From Lentisphaerota bacterium (GTDB lineage: Bacteria; Verrucomicrobiota; Lentisphaeria; Oligosphaerales; Oligosphaeraceae): DNA of 5,460 nucleotides. The stretch covers positions 1-5,460 of the forward strand of contig JAAZKQ010000321.1 of NCBI GenBank assembly GCA_012799755.1. The letters run 5' to 3'. Shown here piece by piece: positions 1 through 4,975 of this stretch. Every line of letters starts with the position of its first letter. Position 1 is the stretch's first letter. The position numbers and the translations under genes were made by a program. The notes under the pieces are model-generated. The model was given only the letters and a program-made list of their open reading frames with translations. It was not told the DNA's origin and searched no databases.

Positions 1-25
1 AGGAAAGGGTCAATGACCCTTTCCT
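1..25 (-). terminator. Strong hairpin downstream of the oxidoreductase gene
   Basis: AGGAAAGGGTCA (1-12) is exactly complementary to TGACCCTTTCCT (14-25). RNA could form about 10 pairs with a short loop. It lies about 60 bases past the minus-strand stop codon and so could end that transcript. Whether a U-run follows cannot be seen, because the window ends there. It could instead serve a plus-strand gene to the left, although CCTCCCCC follows on that side. Confidence 0.45.
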
Positions 26-53
26 CCCCCTCGCACAACCCACTTATGCTTTT

Positions 54-71
54 CGGACAAGCTTAAGTCCG
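54..71 (-). other. Short inverted repeat just after the oxidoreductase stop
   Basis: CGGAC (54-58) and GTCCG (67-71) can pair around AAGCTTAA, 15 bases past the minus-strand stop codon. No T-run follows in the minus direction (AAAAGCAT), so it is not a standard intrinsic terminator. It may stabilise the 3' end or assist the stronger hairpin at 1-25. Confidence 0.3.
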
Positions 72-85
72 GCGGCGTGGTCCTT

Positions 86-1336
86 TTACAGGCCCTCTTC
101 GTAGGCTTTGCGCTTGGCGGTGAAGAGCGCCAGGCTTTCTTCGCTGATCTCGATTTTGCCGAGGATGCTTGACAGCGGGTAGCCCTTGCGATGTCGCGCG
201 GGGTCGGGATTCCACTCGTCATGGCGATAGCGCTCCCGTACCTCCTGCTTGCGGAAATCGGGCACTTCCATGGGCGCGCCGCCTTGCAGAGCCGACTTAT
301 AGCCCTGGATGCCGATGGCGGTCATCGCCGTCGCCATATAGACATCAATCTTCGGCTTGCCGCCCTCCCTGATCGCCTGAGCAAAATAGTGGGTCGTGAA
401 GTAGTCGGCGCCGCCGTGCCCTTGGCTGCCGGCGATTTCAAAACCCTCTGGCCAAGTCGGATGATAGTAGCTGTTGCGAGCCGTTCCTTCGGGACAGTCA
501 AAGGGCTCCCGGTGGACTCGGAGGATGCCATCGTGGCCCTGCCCCCACTCCATGCTGCCCTTGTTGCAGCAGATGCGGCAGCGGTTGCCGTGGTCCTTCA
601 ACTTGGCGCAAGGCATGATCTTGGCCAGGGCGCCGTTGTCCATCGTGCACATGAGAATGCTCATGCAGTCATCAATCTTGATTGAGCCCGGGCCATTGCC
701 GGCGTCGTCGAAATCGTGGGGAACGATCAGGCCGTTGACCTGCACCGGCGTCGTCCCCGTGATCAGCATCACCGGCCCCATGGAATGTGTGCAGTAGTAG
801 GTCACCGGCAACCAACTCCGCCAGTGTTTTGGGCCCGATACCAGGAACACCCGCTGGTCTACCGTACTCGGATGGATGTACTCGCCCTCGCCGTACAAAA
901 AGCGCCCCAAATCGCCACTCTGATAGAGGCGCGCCATCTCGAGGTTCTGCCGCATAAAGGGATAATTCTCAGCGAAGAAATAGACCTTGCCGTAACGCTC
1001 CACGGCCTCGACCAACCGCACGCCCTCCGCCATCGTGAACATCGCCATGCACTCGCTCATCACATGCCGGCCCGAGGCCATCGCCTTGATCGCCGCATCG
1101 GCGTGTTCCGTGGCGTAATTGGCCACAATCACGGCATCAAAATCATGCGAGAGAAAGTCGTCATAATCGCTGTAAAAGGCAATCTTCCGATCGGCGTACT
1201 TCCTCTTCGCCCGCCTCAGCAGGGGCTCGCTGTAGTCGCAGATCGCCGTCAACTCAAAGCCATTGAGTTCCGCACTGGCAACCAGATACTCGCCCCGCCC
1301 CGCACCATAGACACCCAGTTTGATCTTCTCAGCCAT
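86..1336 (-). CDS. Gfo/Idh/MocA-family NAD(P)-dependent sugar oxidoreductase
   Basis: The 416-residue product is a probable cytoplasmic dehydrogenase acting on a sugar, glycoside or cyclitol. The N-terminal Rossmann fold shows GVYGAGRG (residues 8-15) and an acidic residue, D34, after strand 2, which usually favours NAD over NADP. A family-typical ENYPFMRQN stretch lies at 123-131. In the C-terminal domain, YYCTHSMGP (180-188) places Y181 and H184 in a Y-x-x-H arrangement like that of the related GH109 NAD-dependent glycosidases. The usual E-K-P motif near residue 95 reads E95-C96-M97, so the lysine is missing. The start is ATG at 1336, because AAGGAG lies 9 bases upstream. An in-frame extension to 1444 is rejected because it crosses the promoter candidate and has no such site. 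The length is normal to slightly long for the family. The gene is divergent from the aminotransferase. Family assignment is firm; the substrate and the choice between dehydrogenase and glycosidase are unknown. Confidence 0.92.
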   Translation of the reverse strand: MAEKIKLGVYGAGRGEYLVASAELNGFELTAICDYSEPLLRRAKRKYADRKIAFYSDYDDFLSHDFDAVIVANYATEHADAAIKAMASGRHVMSECMAMFTMAEGVRLVEAVERYGKVYFFAENYPFMRQNLEMARLYQSGDLGRFLYGEGEYIHPSTVDQRVFLVSGPKHWRSWLPVTYYCTHSMGPVMLITGTTPVQVNGLIVPHDFDDAGNGPGSIKIDDCMSILMCTMDNGALAKIMPCAKLKDHGNRCRICCNKGSMEWGQGHDGILRVHREPFDCPEGTARNSYYHPTWPEGFEIAGSQGHGGADYFTTHYFAQAIREGGKPKIDVYMATAMTAIGIQGYKSALQGGAPMEVPDFRKQEVRERYRHDEWNPDPARHRKGYPLSSILGKIEISEESLALFTAKRKAYEEGL

Positions 1337-1402
1337 GACCCGCAACTCCTTCGCCGTTAGCACTGTTCGCGACCTGTTGCAACGACAAAAACAGAACACA
1401 AG

Positions 1403-1431
1403 ACTATACCTTGCCCCGCGTAAACAAACAA
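1403..1431 (-). promoter_or_regulatory. Candidate sigma-70-type promoter for the oxidoreductase
   Basis: On the minus strand, TATAGT (complement of 1403-1408) matches the -10 consensus at five of six bases. It sits 17 bases after TTGTTT (complement of 1426-1431), which matches the -35 consensus at three of six. It lies 67 bases or more upstream of the ATG at 1336. GTTGCAAC at 1376-1383 is a small palindrome in the predicted leader and could be a further protein site. The call is by consensus only. Confidence 0.4.
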
Positions 1432-1452
1432 TGGCACCCGGCATGCCTGATA

Positions 1453-1466
1453 TGAAAGCGCTTCCG
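1453..1466. promoter_or_regulatory. LacI/GalR-family operator-like palindrome
   Basis: TGAAAGCGCTTCCG fits the LacI-family pattern TGNAANCGNTTNCA at every fixed base except the last. It lies about 22 bases upstream of the -35 element of the minus-strand promoter candidate, in the control region shared by both outward genes. LacI-family regulators commonly control sugar genes, which suits the neighbours. No regulator gene is present in the window, and the right end overlaps the composite repeat, so this could be chance. Confidence 0.35.
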
Positions 1467-1562
1467 CCGCTTCGCGGTCAGGGATGCTGAACGCTTGGCG
1501 CGGCTTGCGGGGTCATGTCACGCTACGGGCTGCAACCCCGCAGCACAGCCGGCAAACAGGCG
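1462..1562 (+). repeat. Composite dispersed repeat, copy A
   Basis: This copy begins with TTCCGCCGCTTCGCG (1462-1476), followed by TTGCGGGGTCATGTCACGCT (1505-1524) and a diverged tail with CCCGCAGCA and AAACAGGCG ending at 1562. All three blocks recur in the same order on the opposite strand at 4310-4224. The section 1505-1562 aligns with 4280-4224 almost without gaps (one extra C here), with scattered substitutions. The gap between the first two blocks is 13 bases longer in this copy. GCTGC and GCAGC (1529-1533 and 1540-1544) could form a small hairpin. Confidence 0.8.
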
Positions 1563-1615
1563 TTATCCACGTGAAGGCAGACAGCGTGGCAGGGGGCAAG
1601 GAAGCACGTGTTATC

Positions 1616-1642
1616 GTCCATCGTGTCCATATTGTCCATCGT
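1616..1642 (+). repeat. Three tandem 9-bp repeats (GTCCATNNT)
   Basis: GTCCATCGT, GTCCATATT and GTCCATCGT follow one another without spacing. The first and third are identical and the middle one differs at two positions. The tract lies downstream of composite repeat copy A, far from any ribosome site. Function is unknown; it could be slippage-derived or a protein-binding array. Confidence 0.7.
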
Positions 1643-1786
1643 TTCGCAGGCTGCAGCGGTCACGGGCACTTGGCGTTGCAGCTCGCAGGAACACAGTTAT
1701 CAATCACTGACCGCTTACGACTTTCCCATGCTACCAGCCCCAACCACTGGTTGCAAGAACGCAATTCGGCAATACGGTGATTGCAC

Positions 1787-1825
1787 TGCCAAGGCGCTTC
1801 CATCATACCCATCCGGGCCTTGGCA
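1787..1825. promoter_or_regulatory. 9-bp inverted repeat upstream of the aminotransferase
   Basis: TGCCAAGGC (1787-1795) and GCCTTGGCA (1817-1825) are perfect complements separated by 21 bases. The element ends 46 bases before the aminotransferase ATG. It could be a two-site operator, with half-sites about three helical turns apart, or a leader-RNA stem. No regulator is identified. Confidence 0.35.
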
Positions 1826-1857
1826 CGGCGTTATCGCCGAACCAAACCCATATATGC

Positions 1858-1864
1858 AGAGGAG
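1858..1864 (+). promoter_or_regulatory. Ribosome binding site fixing the aminotransferase start
   Basis: AGAGGAG lies 7 bases before ATG 1872. It falls inside the sequence an earlier in-frame ATG (1854) would translate, which argues that 1872 is the real start and that the open frame back to 1608 is untranslated. Confidence 0.8.
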
Positions 1865-1871
1865 TCTCCAC

Positions 1872-3161
1872 ATGCAAGAACTGGCGATTTTTGGCGGCCA
1901 ACCCACCGTCCCGGCTGGGATGATCAAAAGCTGGCCACCCACCTCCCAGGAAGATCGCGACGCCGTCATGGCGGTTTTCGACTCCAATATCTTCCACGGC
2001 ACCAGCGCACCCAACGCCGTCGCCCTGCAGCAAGAATTCGCTGACTTTATCGGCGTTAAGTACTGCCTGGTCACCAACAGCGGCACCTCCGCCCTGCACA
2101 TGGCCGTAGCCTCCCTCGGCATCGGCCCCGGCGACGAAGTGATCGTCCCGGCTTTCACCTACTGGTCCACCGCCGCCGCCGTCCTTCACCACAACGCCAT
2201 CCCGATTTTCGTTGACATTGAGGACGACGCATTCTGCATTGACGTCACCAAGATTGAAGCAGCCATCACCCCGAAAACGAAAGCCATCCTGCCGGTCCAC
2301 ATCCATGGCATGCCGGCGGCCATGGAGGAAATCATGGCCCTGGCCAAAAAGCACAAGTTGCTGGTCATCGGCGATGCCTGCCAAGCGCACGGCGCGGCCG
2401 TCAACGGCAAAAAAGTCGGCACCTTCGAGGATACCTGCGGCTTCAGCACCAACCGGTCCAAGAACCTCTCCAGCGGCGAAGGCGGCTTCTTCGTCACCAA
2501 CAATGAAGATGCCTACCGGGTCGCCGTGCAACTGCGTGAATTCGGCGAAGTCGTCGTACAGGGCCAGACCCGCGAATACAACGCCTTCGGACTGGGCTGG
2601 ATGTACCGCCAGCATGAGTTCGTCAATGCCTTCTGCCGCTCCCAGCTGAAGCGCCTGCCGGAGAATAACGCCCGTCGCAAGGAATTCGCGGAGTATCTGA
2701 CTGCGGAACTGGCCAATATCCCAGGTTTCAAGGGCCCCTACACCCCGCCCGGCCGCGAGCCGGTTTACTTCAGCTACATCGTTCGCTTCTGTCCGGAAGA
2801 ACTCGGCATTGATGCCGGCATGGCCGAATACAAAGCTGCCGTCAAGAAAATCCTGGCCGCCGAAAACATCCGCCTGGGGCAGTGGCAAACCCGGCCGGTC
2901 CCCGGCCAATCCGTATTCAAAGCAATGGAAGGCTACGGTAAAGGCTGCCCCTGGACTTGCGCCCACTACGGTCGCAAAATCAGCTATGACGAAAATGACT
3001 ATCCCGTCACCCTCAACTTCATCGCTTCCCATGCCTATCTGGCCGCCGTCTACCCGCCCAACACCATGGACCTGATGAAAAAATACATTGAGGGATTCAA
3101 AAAAGTCGCATCCCAGCCGGATAAAATCCGCAAGGTCATCGCCGACGCCCGCAAGGCCTGA
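1872..3161 (+). CDS. DegT/DnrJ/EryC1/StrS-family PLP-dependent sugar aminotransferase
   Basis: The 429-residue product is a fold-type I PLP enzyme of the family that moves an amino group, usually from glutamate or glutamine, to a keto-sugar or keto-cyclitol. Visible landmarks are the phosphate-binding NSGTSALH (from N69), VPAFTYWST in the next helix region, VIGDACQAHGA with D168 and Q171 contacting the cofactor, and FSTNRSKNLSSGEGG, where K197 is the expected Schiff-base lysine. All expected cofactor residues are present, so the enzyme should be active. The overall layout recalls the AHBA-synthase and scyllo-inosose aminotransferase branch more than the ArnB branch, though this is judged by eye. 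The length is typical. The next gene follows after 94 bases on the same strand, suggesting co-transcription. GGCCTG and CAGGCC flank the stop codon and could form a small hairpin. The substrate is not determined. Confidence 0.93.
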   Translation: MQELAIFGGQPTVPAGMIKSWPPTSQEDRDAVMAVFDSNIFHGTSAPNAVALQQEFADFIGVKYCLVTNSGTSALHMAVASLGIGPGDEVIVPAFTYWSTAAAVLHHNAIPIFVDIEDDAFCIDVTKIEAAITPKTKAILPVHIHGMPAAMEEIMALAKKHKLLVIGDACQAHGAAVNGKKVGTFEDTCGFSTNRSKNLSSGEGGFFVTNNEDAYRVAVQLREFGEVVVQGQTREYNAFGLGWMYRQHEFVNAFCRSQLKRLPENNARRKEFAEYLTAELANIPGFKGPYTPPGREPVYFSYIVRFCPEELGIDAGMAEYKAAVKKILAAENIRLGQWQTRPVPGQSVFKAMEGYGKGCPWTCAHYGRKISYDENDYPVTLNFIASHAYLAAVYPPNTMDLMKKYIEGFKKVASQPDKIRKVIADARKA

Positions 3162-3255
3162 GCAGGCCCAATCAGCGGCGGACGATAACAATCCTGCCTG
3201 GCAGCCGCCTCCAGCGCCGACTGCCGGGCCAAGCCACTACAACTGAGGTAATATC

Positions 3256-4059
3256 ATGATTAAAACTGGTGTCATGCTCATGTCCAACAAAGGGCCGGAC
3301 GGTCAACCCTGGGACTGGCGGGAAGCCCTCAAACGCTGGAAGGGCCTCGGCCTTGCCGGCGTTGACGTGTTCCACGGCATGCTGAAAGCCAACAACGAGA
3401 CGCCGACCAGCATCAAGCGCATCCTCGACGATCTTGGCCTGGAACCAAGCATCTATTGTGTGCCGACCAACCTGGTCTCCCCTGACCCCGCCGACCGAGC
3501 GGCCTCGCTCGATACAATCCGCGCCGGCATTGACGCCTGCGGCGTCCTGGGCGTAAAGCATCTGTTCAGCCACGGCGGCCAGCATAACAACGAAGGCGAA
3601 GAGGCCTTCCTGCGTTACATGGACGGACTCAACGAAGCGGCGAAACTGGTGCACGAGGCCGGATTGCTGTTCAGCATTGAAAACGCCGGCAAGATGTGCA
3701 ACAGCGGTGCTTCGCTGGCTCGCATGCTTGAGATGGTCAAACAGCCGAATATGCGCGTCACCTTTGACGGCGGCAATTTCATCACCTGCGGCGATGAACC
3801 GCATGAAGCCATCATGACGCTGAGCGCCAAGGTCGCCCACGTCCACGTCAAATCACACGTACCGGCCCCTCCCGGCTCACCGCGCCCCTATCGCTATTGC
3901 CCCACCGGCGTCGGTCACCCGGACTACCGCTTCATTCGTGACCGCCTCCTGGAAGTCAACTACTCCGGCTGGCTGTCCTTCGAAACCGAAGGCGGCTTCG
4001 ACTCCAAGTGGGATGAGAGCATCGCCACCCTCGCCCAAATCGTCGCCGAAGTCCAATAA
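3256..4059 (+). CDS. Sugar phosphate isomerase/epimerase-like TIM-barrel protein
   Basis: The 267-residue product belongs to the AP-endonuclease-2/xylose-isomerase-like TIM-barrel superfamily, which contains metal-dependent sugar isomerases, epimerases and some 3-keto-glycoside lyases. Likely divalent-metal ligands are spread in the expected order: E142 (SIENA), D171 (TFDGGN), H197 (HVHVK) and E243 (SFETEG). FSHGGQH in the middle of the barrel is probably also in the pocket. No signal peptide is visible, so a cytoplasmic location is expected. The start is ATG 3256, with GAGG 7 bases upstream. The gene lies 94 bases after the aminotransferase and is probably in the same operon; no clear terminator follows the stop. 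It could act on the same keto-sugar as the neighbours, as isomerase, epimerase or eliminase. Superfamily placement is firm; the reaction is not known. Confidence 0.9.
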   Translation: MIKTGVMLMSNKGPDGQPWDWREALKRWKGLGLAGVDVFHGMLKANNETPTSIKRILDDLGLEPSIYCVPTNLVSPDPADRAASLDTIRAGIDACGVLGVKHLFSHGGQHNNEGEEAFLRYMDGLNEAAKLVHEAGLLFSIENAGKMCNSGASLARMLEMVKQPNMRVTFDGGNFITCGDEPHEAIMTLSAKVAHVHVKSHVPAPPGSPRPYRYCPTGVGHPDYRFIRDRLLEVNYSGWLSFETEGGFDSKWDESIATLAQIVAEVQ

Positions 4060-4169
4060 AGCGGCTGATCCAGACAAAGGCCCGGAACAACAAGCACTCC
4101 CGAGGTAAGCGGTTACTCATTGATAAAGTGGACAGGGTAGACAAACACCTGTCTCCTGTCCGTTCCGCA

Positions 4170-4253
4170 GAGCCAAACGCGCCTGTTTCCAACCCTGCTG
4201 CGGGCTTGTTTGTGAGCCAAACGCGCCTGTTTCCGACCCTGCTGCGGGCTTGT
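4170..4253. repeat. Two tandem 40-bp direct repeats
   Basis: The unit starting GAGCCAAACGCGCCTGTTTC occurs at 4170-4209 and 4214-4253, separated by TTGT, giving a 44-bp period. The copies differ at one base (A4191 versus G4235). Read on the minus strand, the second unit continues directly from the composite repeat core at 4261-4280. Only one diverged unit follows the core in copy A, so a local duplication here is likely. Confidence 0.9.
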
Positions 4254-4310
4254 AGTCCGCAGCGTGACATGACCCCGCAAACGACAGCAAGCGCTCGCGA
4301 AGCGGCGGAA
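4170..4310 (-). repeat. Composite dispersed repeat, copy B (inverted)
   Basis: Read on the minus strand, TTCCGCCGCTTCGCG (4310-4296) is followed by TTGCGGGGTCATGTCACGCT (4280-4261) and then by the two tandem units ending at 4170. The order and much of the sequence match copy A at 1462-1562 on the plus strand. The two copies face each other and enclose the aminotransferase and TIM-barrel genes. No transposase or target-site duplication is visible, so a mobile origin is only possible. Confidence 0.8.
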
Positions 4311-4350
4311 TGCCCTGAAAAGGCAGCACATGCCAGCCCAGAACAAGCGT

Positions 4351-4360
4351 CCCCCCCCCC
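4351..4360. repeat. Run of ten C
   Basis: A homopolymer of ten C marks the boundary between GC-rich repeat DNA and the AT-rich small-gene segment. Such tracts are prone to slippage and to sequencing error. It lies outside any called gene, so no phase-variation role is evident. Confidence 0.85.
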
Positions 4361-4391
4361 GAAATTGTAAATTGATAAAACTGAAGCCCAA

Positions 4392-4670
4392 CTATTCTTT
4401 TATTTTATTAAAGGCCCACAATGCAACCACCACCCCAGCAAGCGCAACGGCTCCACCTGTAAGGAACTTCCATATATCATTGGTAGTTTGTTGATCCGGG
4501 CGACCAATCGGAAGTTCAACAATTATTCCCTTGTATTCAAATCTAATTTTACCGTTTCCGATATCCGTAACTCTTATTTGCTCAATGTCAATATCGGCCT
4601 CGGGGTAGCTTTCTTTTATCTTTCTGTTGATTTCTGCCTTAACGTCTTTTGGTAAGTTGTGATAATCCAT
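4392..4670 (-). CDS. Small protein with one C-terminal membrane helix, function unknown
   Basis: I do not recognise this 92-residue product. Residues 1-30 are charged and probably helical (VKAEINRKIKES). Residues 31-55 look like beta strands (IRVTDIG, KIRFEYKGIIVELPIG). A hydrophobic helix of about 17 residues follows at 71-87 (TGGAVALAGVVVALWAF) and the protein ends NKIKE. A single C-terminal anchor with the bulk of the protein in the cytoplasm is the simplest topology. The start is ATG 4670, chosen because GAGGAG lies 6 bases upstream; the open frame extends to 4922, but that part has different composition and no good site. The gene is clearly AT-richer than its neighbours, which hints at separate acquisition. 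It is not obviously co-transcribed with the rhamnose isomerase gene, from which 300 bases and a hairpin separate it. Confidence 0.7.
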   Translation of the reverse strand: MDYHNLPKDVKAEINRKIKESYPEADIDIEQIRVTDIGNGKIRFEYKGIIVELPIGRPDQQTTNDIWKFLTGGAVALAGVVVALWAFNKIKE

Positions 4671-4676
4671 CCTTCG

Positions 4677-4683
4677 CTCCTCT
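4677..4683 (-). promoter_or_regulatory. Ribosome binding site fixing the small-protein start
   Basis: On the minus strand AGAGGAG lies 6 bases before ATG 4670. It is the strongest such site in this open frame and supports the 92-residue product over the 176-residue extension. Confidence 0.7.
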
Positions 4684-4751
4684 TTTGTGCAAAACTGCTT
4701 TTCCGTAAGAAACCTGCTCTTGCCCGGCAGCGCAGCAGCAGATACGCAGCT

Positions 4752-4780
4752 AACTTTGCCGTTTACACGGGTGCTGTCAA
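4752..4780 (-). promoter_or_regulatory. Weak promoter candidate for the small gene
   Basis: A perfect -35 hexamer, TTGACA (complement of 4775-4780), lies about 105 bases upstream of ATG 4670. At 17 bases spacing the -10 position reads AAAGTT, a poor match. A local promoter is plausible given the hairpin that closes the upstream gene, but the site is unproven. Confidence 0.25.
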
Positions 4781-4944
4781 GCGTTTCAAGACAAAAACAC
4801 TGGAGAGAGCGCCTGCCCGCTGTCCGCAAAAAAGCATAGCGACTACAGCTTCGAGTTAACGTAAGCAGCAATGCATTTGCAAGCCCGTTGGTCCAAAACG
4901 CAAAAGTCATCTTCCATTTCACGCCATCAAGCGGCGACGGCGCA

Positions 4945-4975
4945 CTTGAGGCGTTTTACAGTCCAACGCCTCAAG
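4945..4975 (-). terminator. rhaA: Hairpin over the rhamnose isomerase stop codon
   Basis: CTTGAGGCGTT (4945-4955) and AACGCCTCAAG (4965-4975) form a perfect 11-bp stem with a 9-base loop. The stop codon (4971-4973) lies within one arm. The base following on the minus strand is T and then GCGCCG, so there is no U-run. It may be a non-canonical terminator or a stabiliser of the mRNA 3' end. Confidence 0.5.

Larger units (their letters stand above)
1337..1871. other. Divergent intergenic region, 535 bases
   Basis: This gap separates two genes pointing outward and should hold promoters for both. From left to right it contains the minus-strand ribosome site, a minus-strand promoter candidate (1403-1431), a LacI-type palindrome (1453-1466), a composite repeat (1462-1562), a 9-bp triplet repeat (1616-1642) and a 9-bp inverted repeat (1787-1825). 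I see no convincing gene here. Open frames across it lack ribosome sites or are extensions of flanking genes. The plus-strand promoter could not be pinned down; TTGCAC at 1781 with CATACC 17 bases on is only a weak match. Confidence 0.7.
4060..4391. other. Non-coding interval with repeats, 332 bases
   Basis: This gap lies between the convergent ends of the TIM-barrel gene and the small minus-strand gene. It contains the two tandem 40-bp units, the inverted composite repeat and a run of ten C at 4351-4360. No intrinsic terminator with a T-run is evident. The open frames here on both strands run through the repeats and have no credible ribosome site, so I do not call a gene. Base composition changes abruptly to AT-rich just after the C-run. 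Confidence 0.7.
4671..4970. other. Gap between rhamnose isomerase and small gene, 300 bases
   Basis: The gap holds the small gene's ribosome site, the weak promoter candidate and the hairpin at the end of the rhamnose isomerase gene. An in-frame extension of the small gene runs through much of it but lacks coding signs. I see no RNA gene or further coding region. Confidence 0.6.

Noticed and set aside
716..1360. Plus-strand open frames opposite the oxidoreductase gene, including 191-685
   Set aside because: They are antisense to well-conserved coding sequence and rich in H, R and A with no domain; shadow frames.
1608..1871. 88-codon N-terminal extension of the aminotransferase
   Set aside because: The strong ribosome site at 1858-1864 serves ATG 1872, the family N-terminus begins there, and the extension translates repeat DNA.
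1803..3191. 462-residue open frame antisense to the aminotransferase gene
   Set aside because: It lies wholly opposite a gene with all catalytic motifs, is low in complexity (many G, A, V, D), and matches no family by eye. It is a codon-bias shadow in GC-rich DNA.
3172..3846. 224-residue minus-strand open frame opposite the TIM-barrel gene
   Set aside because: The opposite strand carries a complete enzyme with its metal ligands and a ribosome site. No ribosome site or motif supports this frame.
4170..4253. CRISPR array
   Set aside because: Only two units are present and the gap between them is 4 bases, far too short for spacers.
4170..4310. Integron attC site or insertion-sequence terminal repeat
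   Set aside because: No attC-type core sites, transposase or integrase are visible, and no target-site duplication flanks the repeat.
4671..4922. 84-codon N-terminal extension of the small membrane protein
   Set aside because: It is cysteine- and arginine-rich without recognisable structure, differs in composition from the gene, and the best ribosome site is just before ATG 4670.
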